From assembly GCF_004792695.1 (NCBI RefSeq), contig NZ_SRXU01000011.1, positions 49,915-113,914 of the forward strand: DNA of 64,000 nucleotides, written 5' to 3'. The position numbers and the translations under genes are program-made. Below, one piece after another: positions 17,331 to 26,443 of the stretch. Under the pieces are notes generated by a model that did no database searches, was not told where the DNA came from, and saw nothing but the letters and a program-made list of their open reading frames with translations. Numbering within the stretch: the first letter of the stretch is position 1; every line of letters starts with the position of its first letter. The DNA comes from Sphingomonas naasensis. Its GTDB lineage: Bacteria > Pseudomonadota > Alphaproteobacteria > Sphingomonadales > Sphingomonadaceae.

Positions 17331-17536
17331 TGCGAACGCTCACCTTCGATTGCGGAGGAATCGAGAGCGAGGATGCTTTCTGGGACGCCTTGCACGGCGG
17401 CCCCGGCTGGCCGGATGGAGTGAAGCGGATCTTCGCAAATGCCGAGAGCCTCCGACATCCGATCGATGGCGCGTTCTCTCACCATCTGCAGGAAATCGCG
17501 CGGGATCAAAATCTGGTACCGATCGAGTTTTGCTGA
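17330..17536 (+). CDS. small barstar-like protein
   Basis: A 68-residue product starting at the ATG that overlaps the miaB stop. The segment SEDAFWDALHGGPGWPDGV, followed by a short strand and a helix with FSHHLQEIARDQ, resembles the central and C-terminal part of barstar, the intracellular inhibitor of barnase. It is shorter than typical barstar (about 90 residues), mainly in the first helix. No ribonuclease gene is adjacent. Coupling to miaB may be accidental. Alternative: an unrelated small acidic protein. Confidence 0.45.
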   Translation: MRTLTFDCGGIESEDAFWDALHGGPGWPDGVKRIFANAESLRHPIDGAFSHHLQEIARDQNLVPIEFC

Positions 17537-17765
17537 TCGATCAACACCGTTGCCGCCAGAACACGCTGCCGCCATTTTAACAGCCAGTGGGTTTTCCGCC
17601 TGTCCTCTGCTGCGCAAACCTGCCAATCTCGCCCTTGTACATGCGCCACGGAACCACTCGCTTCGCTTCCGGTTTTCGCCTTTTCGGGCCGCGCGCATTC
17701 TTCGCTTCATCGCGCTGTCATCCGGCGCGGCCAAGCACACGCATCCACTCGCCTGAAAGGACCGC

Positions 17766-18776
17766 ATGAGCCGCAAGCCCGTCCCCGCCCAGTCCGGTGA
17801 ACGCTCACGGGTGGAGGTCACGTTCGACAAGCCGCAGCTCCTGCCGCAGCTCTTCGGCGAATATGATTCGAACATCCTCGCGCTCGAGGAACGGCTGGGC
17901 GTCTATATCCATGCCCGCGGCCAGCGCGTGGTGATCGAAGGCTCGGCCGAGTCGGTCGCGCATGCCCGCGAAGTGCTTCAGGAGCTTCACAGCCGCGTGA
18001 TCCGCGGCGAGGACATCGATACCGGGCTGATCGACGCAGTGATCGCGATGTCGAGCGAACCGACGCTCTCCGGCATCGTCCGGGCCGAGCCCGCCGAGAG
18101 CGGTGCCGGCGCCCCGCCGATCATGATCCGCACCCGCAAGAAGACGATCGTGCCGCGTTCGGTCGCGCAGACGCATTACATGCGCGCGCTGATGTCGAAC
18201 GACATGATCTTCGCATTGGGGCCGGCGGGCACCGGCAAGACCTATCTCGCGGTGGCGCAGGCGGTGGCGCAGCTGATCACCGGCAGTGTCCAGCGGCTGA
18301 TCCTGTCGCGCCCCGCGGTCGAGGCGGGCGAGCGGCTCGGCTTCCTGCCCGGCGACATGAAGGAGAAGGTCGATCCCTATCTCCGCCCGATCTACGACGC
18401 GCTCTATGACTGCCTCCCCGCCGAGCAGGTCGAACGGCGGATCGCCAGTGGCGAGATCGAGATCGCGCCGATCGCCTTCATGCGCGGCCGCACGCTCGCC
18501 GACGCCTTCGTGATCCTCGACGAGGCGCAGAACACCACGCCCGCGCAGATGAAGATGTTCCTGACGCGCTTCGGCGCGAACAGCCGGATGGTGATCTGCG
18601 GCGACCCCAAGCAGGTCGACCTTCCGGGCGGCCCGGCGGCATCGGGCCTCAACGACGCGATCGGCCGGCTCGAGGGCGTCGAAGGCATCGAATTCTCGTG
18701 GTTCAGCGCCGCCGACGTGGTGCGCCATCCGATCGTCGGCCGCATCGTCCAGGCCTATGAGGGGCCCAATGCGTAA
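17766..18776 (+). CDS. PhoH-family ATPase
   Basis: A 336-residue cytoplasmic ATPase. An N-terminal KH-like part (residues 20-80) is followed by the PhoH domain with Walker A GPAGTGKT at about residue 154, SRPAVEAGERLGFLPGDMKEK, and Walker B FVILDEAQN, then GDPKQVDLP. It is the first gene of the common phoH-ybeY-corC cluster, which is linked to rRNA maturation and ribosome quality control. Clear Shine-Dalgarno (GAAAGGA) before the ATG. The 229 bp between it and the preceding gene show no other gene. Confidence 0.93.
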   Translation: MSRKPVPAQSGERSRVEVTFDKPQLLPQLFGEYDSNILALEERLGVYIHARGQRVVIEGSAESVAHAREVLQELHSRVIRGEDIDTGLIDAVIAMSSEPTLSGIVRAEPAESGAGAPPIMIRTRKKTIVPRSVAQTHYMRALMSNDMIFALGPAGTGKTYLAVAQAVAQLITGSVQRLILSRPAVEAGERLGFLPGDMKEKVDPYLRPIYDALYDCLPAEQVERRIASGEIEIAPIAFMRGRTLADAFVILDEAQNTTPAQMKMFLTRFGANSRMVICGDPKQVDLPGGPAASGLNDAIGRLEGVEGIEFSWFSAADVVRHPIVGRIVQAYEGPNA

Positions 18777-18785
18777 TTTCCACTC

Positions 18786-18918
18786 GATCCTCCCCGGCAC
18801 GGGGAGGGGGACCGCCAGCGAAGCTGGTGGTGGAGGGGGCTCTCCTCCAGCGATCCGCTTATGGCGCGCCCCCTCCACCAGCCTGCGGCTGGTCCCCCTC
18901 CCCGTTCCGGGGAGGAAC
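18786..18918. repeat. palindromic repeat element between phoH and ybeY
   Basis: About 133 bp, the same family as 15864-15993. Outer hairpins are CTCCCC-GGCAC-GGGGAG and CTCCCC-GTTCC-GGGGAG, with inner GCCAGC/GCTGG and CCAGCC/GGCTGG hairpins. The right end supplies GGGGAGGAAC, which serves as the Shine-Dalgarno of ybeY. Confidence 0.85.
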
Positions 18919-18922
18919 GCAC

Positions 18923-19432
18923 ATGCTTGACGTCGCCGCGCTGCGCGAGGACCCATGGCCCGCGGGCGATTGGGAAGCGCTCGCCGCCCGCGCCGCCGAG
19001 GCGGCGATCGCGGAGACGCCGTTCGGCGAATGGCGCGAATGGCCGACCGTGATCGAGATCGCGGTGCGCCTCGCCAGCGACGCGGAAGTGCAGACGCTCA
19101 ACCGCGACTATCGCCACAAGGACAAGCCGACCAACGTGCTGTCCTTCCCGATGGTCCAGCCCGACCTGCTCGAGAGCGTGACGCAGAACAGCGACGACGG
19201 CGAGGTCATCCTAGGCGACATCATTCTCGCGCATGGCGTCTGCGCCGCCGAGGCGGAGGAACGCGGGATCAGCGTGGCGGATCATGCCACTCACCTGATT
19301 GTCCATGGCGTGCTCCATCTGCTAGGCTATGACCATATGGGCGACGCCGAAGCCGAGGCGATGGAAGAGATGGAGCGCGCCGCGCTCGCCAGTCTCGGCC
19401 TGCATGACCCCTATCCCGTTCGCGAGGACTGA
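18923..19432 (+). CDS. ybeY: endoribonuclease YbeY (rRNA maturation factor)
   Basis: A 169-residue metal-dependent RNase needed for 16S rRNA 3'-end maturation. The zinc motif HGVLHLLGYDH with three histidines is intact near residue 130, preceded by the PTNVLSFP strand. The start at 18923 is chosen because everything upstream in frame is repeat-encoded. The nearest GGAGG lies inside the palindromic repeat, so translation of this gene depends on the repeat's right end. The corC-like gene follows nine bases later. Confidence 0.94.
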   Translation: MLDVAALREDPWPAGDWEALAARAAEAAIAETPFGEWREWPTVIEIAVRLASDAEVQTLNRDYRHKDKPTNVLSFPMVQPDLLESVTQNSDDGEVILGDIILAHGVCAAEAEERGISVADHATHLIVHGVLHLLGYDHMGDAEAEAMEEMERAALASLGLHDPYPVRED

Positions 19433-19441
19433 ATACACACC

Positions 19442-20368
<927 letters not shown>

Positions 20369-20370
20369 CC

Positions 20371-21753
20371 ATGCTCAAGCGCATTCTCATCGTCCTGCTC
20401 GTCCTCGTGCTGCTGGTCGCGGGCGGCTGGTATTGGGCGAGCCGGCCGGACAAGGCTCGGCTGAGCGAGCAGGCGGTCACCGGCCGCTCGCCGCAGCTGA
20501 GCGAGACGCGGAGCCAGTCCGTCCCCACCGTTGGCATCGCCAAGCCGGTGGGCTGGAACGGCGGCAAGCCGACCGCCGCCGCGGGGCTTCAGGTCGCCGC
20601 CTTTGCCGACCGGCTCGAGCATCCGCGCTGGCTCTATCGCCTGCCCAATGGCGACGTGCTCGTCGCCGAGACCAATTCGCCCCCGCGCGAAGGCGGCGGT
20701 GTGACCGGCTGGGTGATGAACAAGCTGCTCGGCCAGGCCGGCGCCGCGGTCCCCTCGCCCAACCGGATCACGCTGCTGCGCGACAGCAATGGCGACGGCG
20801 TCGCCGACCAGCGCTCGGCGCTGCTCACCGGGCTCAATTCGCCGACCGGCATGGCGCTGGTCGGGCCGTGGCTCTACGTCGCCAATACCGACGCGCTGGT
20901 GCGCTTCCCCTTCACCCCCGGCCAGACGAGGATCACCGCCAAGCCCGAGAAGATCGTCGACCTGCCCGGCGGCGGCAATCACTGGGCGCGCAACGTGATC
21001 GCCGCGGCCGACGGCAAGAGCGTGTTCGTCAGCGTCGGCTCGTCGTCGAACATCGCCGAGAACGGGCTCGAGGCCGAGGGCCCGACCTATACCGCCGCGG
21101 GCGTCGCCGAGATGGCGCGCGCCTCGACCAAGCCCGGCCGCGCGATGATCCTGCAGGTCTTTCCGGACACGAAGACGCTGCGCGTCTATGCCTGGGGCCT
21201 GCGCAACCCCAACGGCATGGCGTTCGAGCCGAAGAGCGGCGCGCTGTGGACCGTGGTCAACGAGCGCGACATGCTCGGATCGGACATGCCGCCCGACTAT
21301 CTGACCCAGGTCGATTTCGGCGCCTTCTATGGCTGGCCGTGGATCTATTGGGGCGGCTATGTCGACCGGCGCGTCACCCCCGAACGCCCCGATCTGCGCG
21401 AATATACGCGGCGTCCCGATTTCGCGCTGGGCGCGCACACCGCGCCGCTGGGGCTCGCCTTCGCCAGCGACGCGAAGCTCGGCGGCAATTGGGCGAATGG
21501 CGCGTTCATCGGGCTGCACGGCTCGTGGAACCGCGAGCCCAAATCGGGCTACAAGGTGGTCTTCGTGCCCTTCGCCGACAACGGCTTCCCGGTGCGCGAG
21601 GCGAAGCCGGTCGATCTGCTCACCGGCTTCCTCGCGCCTGACGGCAAGACCGTCCATGGCCGCCCGGTGGGAGTGATCACCGATGCGGGCGGCGCGCTGC
21701 TCGTCGCGGACGATGTCGGCAACATGATCTGGCGGGTGAGCGCGAAGCCCTAA
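20371..21753 (+). CDS. PQQ-type soluble sugar/L-sorbosone dehydrogenase-like protein
   Basis: A 460-residue exported or membrane-anchored protein (N-terminal helix LIVLLVLVLLVAGGWYWA). A six-bladed beta-propeller shows the sorbosone dehydrogenase signature: HPRWLYRLPNGDVLVAETN, LRDSNGDGVADQRS, GGGNHWARNVI, AWGLRNPNGMAFEP, DMPPDYLTQVDFGAFYGWPW and LHGSWNREPKSGYKVVFVPF. It probably oxidises an aldose or sorbosone in the periplasm using PQQ, but no PQQ genes are in the window. The start at 20371 is set by the membrane helix. Confidence 0.85.
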   Translation: MLKRILIVLLVLVLLVAGGWYWASRPDKARLSEQAVTGRSPQLSETRSQSVPTVGIAKPVGWNGGKPTAAAGLQVAAFADRLEHPRWLYRLPNGDVLVAETNSPPREGGGVTGWVMNKLLGQAGAAVPSPNRITLLRDSNGDGVADQRSALLTGLNSPTGMALVGPWLYVANTDALVRFPFTPGQTRITAKPEKIVDLPGGGNHWARNVIAAADGKSVFVSVGSSSNIAENGLEAEGPTYTAAGVAEMARASTKPGRAMILQVFPDTKTLRVYAWGLRNPNGMAFEPKSGALWTVVNERDMLGSDMPPDYLTQVDFGAFYGWPWIYWGGYVDRRVTPERPDLREYTRRPDFALGAHTAPLGLAFASDAKLGGNWANGAFIGLHGSWNREPKSGYKVVFVPFADNGFPVREAKPVDLLTGFLAPDGKTVHGRPVGVITDAGGALLVADDVGNMIWRVSAKP

Positions 21754-21758
21754 GCCGT

Positions 21759-21774
21759 CCCGGCGAAAGCCGGG
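21759..21774. repeat. REP-type hairpin between convergent genes
   Basis: CCCGGC, a GAAA loop and GCCGGG form a compact hairpin in the 25 bp between the sorbosone dehydrogenase-like gene and the PHA-system gene. It may terminate both. Confidence 0.6.
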
Positions 21775-21778
21775 GCGA

Positions 21779-22081
21779 TCACCTGAGCAGCTTGCCGCCC
21801 TTCTCGACCAGCTTCTCGCGCACTTTGGCCGCGAACAGCGCGAGCATCGGCGGCAAATGGACCTCGGCGCGCACGCGGTTGTCGAAGATGTCGAGCCGGC
21901 TGGCGACGGTCTGGCCCATCGCGGTCACGCTGAAATAGAGCGTGTCGCCTTCCCAGCGCTGCTCGACCTGCCCGCCGCCGGGAACGACCTCGGCGAGCTT
22001 GCCGATCCCGCCCGCGATCCGCACGCGAGCCGCATCCCGTCCCAGCCGGTGCGGGATCTCGACGATGACCGGATCAGCCAT
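21779..22081 (-). CDS. polyhydroxyalkanoic acid system family protein
   Basis: A 100-residue protein beginning MADPVIVEIPHRLGRDAARVRI with RWEGDTLYFSVTAMGQTVASRL and ending in AAKVREKLVEKGGKLLR, the pattern of the PHA granule-region family. Its biochemical role is not established; members are encoded beside polyhydroxyalkanoate genes in many proteobacteria. No PHA synthase or phasin is adjacent here. Its ATG overlaps the stop of the upstream VOC gene by one base, so the two are coupled. Confidence 0.82.
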   Translation of the reverse strand: MADPVIVEIPHRLGRDAARVRIAGGIGKLAEVVPGGGQVEQRWEGDTLYFSVTAMGQTVASRLDIFDNRVRAEVHLPPMLALFAAKVREKLVEKGGKLLR

Positions 22082-22500
22082 TAGCGGGCAAACAACAAGG
22101 CATCATCGGCAAACGCCTTGAACTCGAGCGCGTTGCCACTCGGATCGCGAAAGAACATCGTCGCCTGCTCGCCGACCTGCCCCTTGAAGCGGACATGCGG
22201 CGCGATCCCGAACGGGATGCCCGCCGCCTCGACGCGCGTCGCCAGCGTCTGCCAGTCGACCATGGTCAGCACCACGCCGAAATGGGGGACGGGCACATCG
22301 TGGCCGTCGACTTGGTTGGCCACTGCGACGGACTTCGCGCCCGGATCGAGATGCGCGACGATCTGGTGGCCGAACAGATCGAAGTCGATCCAGTGGTCGG
22401 ACGAGCGCCCTTCGGGACAGCCGAGCACATCGCCGTAGAAGTTGCGCGCGGCTTCGAGGTCATGGACCGGGAAAGCAAGGTGGAAGGGACGCAGGGCCAT
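22081..22500 (-). CDS. VOC-family (glyoxalase/bleomycin-resistance fold) protein
   Basis: A 139-residue protein with two beta-alpha-beta-beta-beta units. The first is HLAFPVHDLEAARNFYGDVLGC, with a candidate metal His. The second has VPHFGVVL with a His and ends MFFRDPSGNALEFKAF with a Glu, the usual metal ligand set. It is probably a dioxygenase or lyase of unknown substrate. The start at 22500 gives the canonical N-terminus; an ATG nine codons upstream is also open. Confidence 0.85.
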   Translation of the reverse strand: MALRPFHLAFPVHDLEAARNFYGDVLGCPEGRSSDHWIDFDLFGHQIVAHLDPGAKSVAVANQVDGHDVPVPHFGVVLTMVDWQTLATRVEAAGIPFGIAPHVRFKGQVGEQATMFFRDPSGNALEFKAFADDALLFAR

Positions 22501-22531
22501 GGGTGCATCCCTTAGCGCGCCGACCATTCAC

Positions 22532-22638
22532 CGTCACCCCGGCCCTGTGCCGGGGTCCACCGTGCGGCAAAGGAAAGGCAAGAGCCTCGTGTCCTTCCGG
22601 CGGGGCACCGTGGACCCCGGCACAAGGCCGGGGTGACG
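22532..22638. repeat. REP pair: 29-bp inverted repeats flanking a 49-bp spacer
   Basis: Bases 22532-22560 and 22610-22638 are reverse complements with one mismatch. Each arm is itself a CACCCCGGCC...GCCGGGGT hairpin. The element lies between the divergent VOC and lnt genes and ends two bases before the lnt ATG. Confidence 0.85.
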
Positions 22639-22640
22639 AT

Positions 22641-24251
22641 ATGGCAATCGCCTCTCCCGCTTCCCAGAAGGAACGGCTAAGCACGCCTGCAATGCTCTCC
22701 CGTCCACTGCTCACCGCCCTGATCGCCGGCCTGATCTCCGCCACCGGTTTCGCGCCGCTGAACCTGTGGCCGATCGCGCTGCTCGCCTTCGCGGTGCTGC
22801 TCTGGCTGAGCTGGTCCGCGCCGACGCTGAAGAGCGTGCTGCTGCGCGGCTGGGTGTTCGGCGTCGGGCATTTCACCGTCGGCAACAACTGGATCCAGCA
22901 CGCCTTCGACTATCAGGACAAGATGCCGCCGGCGCTCGGCTATTTCGCCGTGGTGCTGCTCGCGCTCTATCTCGCGGTCTATCCGGCGGTGGCGATGGGG
23001 CTGGCATGGCGCTTCGCCCGCGCGATGCCGCGGCGCGATCGCGCCAACGGGCCCGATTCCGGCTTCGTGCTTGCCGCCGCCGCATCGTGGATCGTCACCG
23101 AATATCTGCGCGGGGTCCTGTTCACCGGCTATCCGTGGAACCCGCTCGGGGTGATCTGGCTGCCTACGCCGATCGCCCAGCTCGCCGCGTGGATCGGCAC
23201 CTATGCGCTGTCGGGAGTCACCTTGCTCGTCGCCGGGCTGCTCTTTCTTGCCGCGCGCCGCCAATATCGCCCGCTGCTGATCGGCGCGCCTTTGCTGATC
23301 GTGCTGGCGTTGCTCCGCGCCGACCTGCTCGCCACCCCCGTCGACCCGAACCCGCTCGCGCCGCGGGTCCGCGTGGTGCAGCCCAATATCGGGCAGGAAG
23401 GTGTCGGCGATGCCGATTATCCCGAGCGCGTGCTGGTCAAATTGCTCGAATGGAGCGGGCGTCCGGGCGAAGCGCCGCGACTGCTCGTGTGGCCCGAGGG
23501 CATGGTCAATTATTATGTCGAGGACGACTATGCCGATCCGCGCTTCTATGGCCGCGCCGATCCGCGCTGGGTGCGCACGCGCATCGCCGCGGCGCTCGGC
23601 CCGAAGGACATCGCGCTGATCGGCGGGACCGCGCTCTTCTTCGGCCCCGACGCCCGGGTCAACGGCGCCGGCAATTCGGTCTGGTCGGTCGATTCACGCG
23701 CCGCGCTCGGCCAGCGCTACGACAAGGCGCATCTCGTCCCCTATGGCGAATATCTGCCGATGCGCAGTCTGCTCGCCCCGCTCGGGCTCGCCCGGCTGGT
23801 GATGGGGGACGTCGATTTCGTCGCCGGGCCGGGACCCCGCGCGATCGCGCTTCCCGGCTTCGGCAAGGCCGGCATCCAGATCTGCTACGAGATCATCTTT
23901 TCCGGGCAGGTCGTCGATCGCCGCAACCGGCCCGATTTCCTGTTCAACCCGTCGAACGACGCGTGGTTCGGCCGCTGGGGCCCGCCGCAGCATCTCGCCC
24001 AGGCGCGGCTGCGCGCGATCGAGGAAGGGCTGCCGATCCTGCGCTCGACCCCCAACGGCATCTCCGCGGTGATCGACGCGCACGGCCGGCTGCTCGAATC
24101 GATCCCGCATCATCAGGAAGGCGCGATCGAGCTCGAGCTGCCGCGGCCGCTCGCGCCGACGCCGTTCGCGCGGCTGGGCAACTGGCTCGCCTTCCTCACC
24201 GCCGGGGCCCTGTATTTGTTCGCGATTGCGTTGCGGCGCCGCACCCGCTAG
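22641..24251 (+). CDS. lnt: apolipoprotein N-acyltransferase
   Basis: A 536-residue inner-membrane enzyme that adds the third acyl chain to lipoproteins. Several N-terminal membrane helices (LLTALIAGLISATGFAPL, then WPIALLAFAVLLWL and so on) are followed by the carbon-nitrogen hydrolase domain. The catalytic triad is visible: Glu in VWPEGMV, Lys in YDKAHLVPYGEYLPM and Cys in GIQICYEIIF. A last membrane helix is near the C-terminus. Start choice is uncertain. ATG 22641 directly follows the repeat; ATG 22692 (MLSRPLLTALIAG) begins at the first helix and is also plausible. Confidence 0.92.
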   Translation: MAIASPASQKERLSTPAMLSRPLLTALIAGLISATGFAPLNLWPIALLAFAVLLWLSWSAPTLKSVLLRGWVFGVGHFTVGNNWIQHAFDYQDKMPPALGYFAVVLLALYLAVYPAVAMGLAWRFARAMPRRDRANGPDSGFVLAAAASWIVTEYLRGVLFTGYPWNPLGVIWLPTPIAQLAAWIGTYALSGVTLLVAGLLFLAARRQYRPLLIGAPLLIVLALLRADLLATPVDPNPLAPRVRVVQPNIGQEGVGDADYPERVLVKLLEWSGRPGEAPRLLVWPEGMVNYYVEDDYADPRFYGRADPRWVRTRIAAALGPKDIALIGGTALFFGPDARVNGAGNSVWSVDSRAALGQRYDKAHLVPYGEYLPMRSLLAPLGLARLVMGDVDFVAGPGPRAIALPGFGKAGIQICYEIIFSGQVVDRRNRPDFLFNPSNDAWFGRWGPPQHLAQARLRAIEEGLPILRSTPNGISAVIDAHGRLLESIPHHQEGAIELELPRPLAPTPFARLGNWLAFLTAGALYLFAIALRRRTR

Positions 24252-24258
24252 GGGCAAG

Positions 24259-24323
24259 ATATAAGGAAAGCTTTATATGGGCATGGCAACGGCCCGGCTT
24301 CCTTCCCACGATTGAGGAAAACC
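24259..24323 (+). promoter_or_regulatory. structured metK leader, candidate SAM/SAH-type riboswitch
   Basis: The 65 bp before metK contain a perfect 6-bp hairpin (ATATAA, eight-base loop, TTATAT), then AACGGC...GCTTCCT, a TGGG...CCCA pairing, and the Shine-Dalgarno AGGAA. That AGGAA can pair with the upstream TTCCT as a pseudoknot. The text resembles the SAM/SAH riboswitch core in order but has an insertion, and that class is known from Rhodobacterales. The call is inference from the metK context and pairing only. Confidence 0.35.
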
Positions 24324-25535
24324 ATGCGTTCCAGCTATCTCTTCACGTCCGAATCGGTTTCGGAAGGCCATCCCGACAAGGTCGCCGACCAGATCTCCGA
24401 CGCCATTGTCGATCTGTTCCTGTCCAAGGACCCGGAAGCACGCATCGCGTGCGAGACGCTCACCACCACCCAGCTCGTGGTCCTCGCCGGCGAGATCCGC
24501 GGCAAGGGGATCATGGACACCGAGGGCAACTGGGCCCCGGGCGTGCGCGAAGAGGTCGAGAAGACCGTGCGCGATACCGTCAAGCGCATCGGCTATGAGC
24601 AGGAGGGCTTCCACTGGGAGACGCTGCGCTTCGAGAACAACCTGCATCCGCAGTCGGCGCACATCGCCCAGGGCGTCGACGCCTCGGGCAACAAGGACGA
24701 AGGCGCGGGCGATCAGGGCATCATGTTCGGCTATGCCGCCGACGACACGCCCGATCTGATGCCGGCGACGCTCTATTACAGCCACAAGATCCTCGAGCAG
24801 ATGGCGGCCGACCGCCATTCGGGCACCGCGCCGTTCCTCGAGCCCGACGCCAAGAGCCAGGTCACGCTGCGCTACGAGGGCAGCAAGCCCGTCGCCGCCA
24901 CCGCGATCGTCGTCTCGACCCAGCACGGCAAGGGCTATGACGAGGGCGACAAGGAAGCCGAGCTCCACGCCTATGTGAAGAAGGTCGTCGCCGACATTCT
25001 TCCGGCCGAGCTGCTTTCGGACGAGACCGTCTATCACATCAACCCGACCGGCAGCTTCGAGATCGGCGGCCCTGACGGCGACGCCGGCCTCACCGGCCGC
25101 AAGATCATCGTCGACACCTATGGCGGTGCCTCGCCGCACGGCGGCGGCGCCTTCTCGGGCAAGGATCCGACCAAGGTCGATCGCTCGGCGGCGTACATCA
25201 CCCGCTACCTCGCCAAGAACATCGTCGCCGCCGGGCTCGCCCAGCGCGTGACGATCCAGCTCGCCTACGCCATCGGCGTGTCGAAGCCGCTGTCGCTCTA
25301 TGTCGACACCCACGGCACCGGCACCGTCGGCGACGACAGGATCGAGGCGGCGATCCAGGGCATCGAGAAGCTGGGCGGCCTCACCCCGCGCGGCATCCGC
25401 ACGCACCTGCAGCTCAACAAGCCGATCTACCAGAAGACGGCGGCGTACGGCCATTTCGGCCGCAAGGCCGAGGGCGACTTCTTCCCGTGGGAGAAGACCG
25501 ATCTCGTCGACGACCTCAAGGCCGCGCTGGCCTGA
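24324..25535 (+). CDS. metK: S-adenosylmethionine synthetase
   Basis: A 403-residue enzyme making SAM from methionine and ATP. Characteristic motifs are SVSEGHPDKVADQISDA at the N-terminus, GAGDQGIMFGYA, the P-loop-like GGGAFSGKDPTKVDRSAAY, and the C-terminal YGHFGR. The start is the ATG at 24324, with GAGGAAAA upstream; an ATG four codons earlier is less likely. A short structured leader precedes it and a strong terminator follows. Confidence 0.97.
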   Translation: MRSSYLFTSESVSEGHPDKVADQISDAIVDLFLSKDPEARIACETLTTTQLVVLAGEIRGKGIMDTEGNWAPGVREEVEKTVRDTVKRIGYEQEGFHWETLRFENNLHPQSAHIAQGVDASGNKDEGAGDQGIMFGYAADDTPDLMPATLYYSHKILEQMAADRHSGTAPFLEPDAKSQVTLRYEGSKPVAATAIVVSTQHGKGYDEGDKEAELHAYVKKVVADILPAELLSDETVYHINPTGSFEIGGPDGDAGLTGRKIIVDTYGGASPHGGGAFSGKDPTKVDRSAAYITRYLAKNIVAAGLAQRVTIQLAYAIGVSKPLSLYVDTHGTGTVGDDRIEAAIQGIEKLGGLTPRGIRTHLQLNKPIYQKTAAYGHFGRKAEGDFFPWEKTDLVDDLKAALA

Positions 25536-25557
25536 GCTGATCCGTAAGCTTGACGAA

Positions 25558-25585
25558 GGGCCGGGGAGCATTCCCCGGCCCTTTT
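25558..25585 (+). terminator. Rho-independent terminator of metK
   Basis: A 10-bp perfect stem (GGGCCGGGGA / TCCCCGGCCC) with a four-base loop and TTTT, 22 bases after the metK stop. Confidence 0.88.
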
Positions 25586-25678
25586 CGTTGTCATGGCACT
25601 CCGCAGATTTGCGGAGCTCGCGTTAACCCCCGGGTAACCGCATTTGTTCACTACACAGGGTGCAAAGGAGCGGAAACG

Positions 25679-26443
25679 TTGGAGTCGCAATCAGTGACAT
25701 CGGAAGTCGAGCGCAAGCCCGTGTCCGACTCGGGCGGCCTCACCGTTGCGTTTCAGCCGATCGCCGACATCGCGGCGAGCCGCGTCTATGCCTATGAGGC
25801 GATCATCCGCGGTCGGGGCGGCGAGACCGCCGGTCAGATCTTCGATTCGCTGCCGCCCGAAACCAGGGCCACGTTCGACCAGCGCTGCGCCGCCGGCGCG
25901 ATCCGCTGGGCGATGGCGGCCGGGCTCGGCACCAGCGGCGCACGGCTGCTGATCCCGGTCCAGGCGCAATCGATCGGCGCCCCCGCCGAGCATCTCGAGC
26001 CGATCCTGCGCGTGTCGCGCCATGCCGGGCTGATCGCCGAGCGGCTGATCTTCGGCCTCGAAGGCTATCGCGATCTGCCGGGCAACAAGCTCGCCGAGAT
26101 CATCGACGTGCATCGCAAGGCGGGTCCGCTGACGGCGTTTATCGGCCTTGGGCCCAACCATGCCGGGCTCGCCTTGTGCGGCCGCTATCTCCCCGATCTG
26201 GTCAAGCTCGAATCGGAGCTGGTCAGCGCGATCGCGAGCAGCTGGTCGCGCCGCCTCGTCCTCGAGGATCTCACCCCGCGCATCCGCCAACTCGGCCTCA
26301 AGGTGATCGCCACCGGGGTCGACAGCGAGCCGGTGCTCCAGCGGCTGCGCAGCTTCGGCATCACGCTGGTGCAGGGCGAGGAGATCGCCAGCCCCGCCGA
26401 GCGCACGCTGCCGACGCCGGCGCTTCGCCGCGACGCTGCCTGA
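25679..26443 (+). CDS. degenerate EAL-domain protein 1 (probably catalytically inactive)
   Basis: A 254-residue protein from a TTG start with AAGGAG eight bases upstream. It aligns with an EAL phosphodiesterase fold: FQPIADIAASRVYAYEAIIRG (EAL replaced by EAI), then LIFGLEG where ELTE is usual, TAFIGLGPNHAG where the metal-binding DD(F/Y)GTG should be, and LVKLESELV for the lysine region. It ends FGITLVQGEEIASP. The metal-binding aspartates are missing, so it should not cleave c-di-GMP; it may bind it or act as a scaffold. A paralogue follows at 27213. Its last 83 bp overlap the convergent PAP2 gene. Confidence 0.8.
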   Translation: MESQSVTSEVERKPVSDSGGLTVAFQPIADIAASRVYAYEAIIRGRGGETAGQIFDSLPPETRATFDQRCAAGAIRWAMAAGLGTSGARLLIPVQAQSIGAPAEHLEPILRVSRHAGLIAERLIFGLEGYRDLPGNKLAEIIDVHRKAGPLTAFIGLGPNHAGLALCGRYLPDLVKLESELVSAIASSWSRRLVLEDLTPRIRQLGLKVIATGVDSEPVLQRLRSFGITLVQGEEIASPAERTLPTPALRRDAA

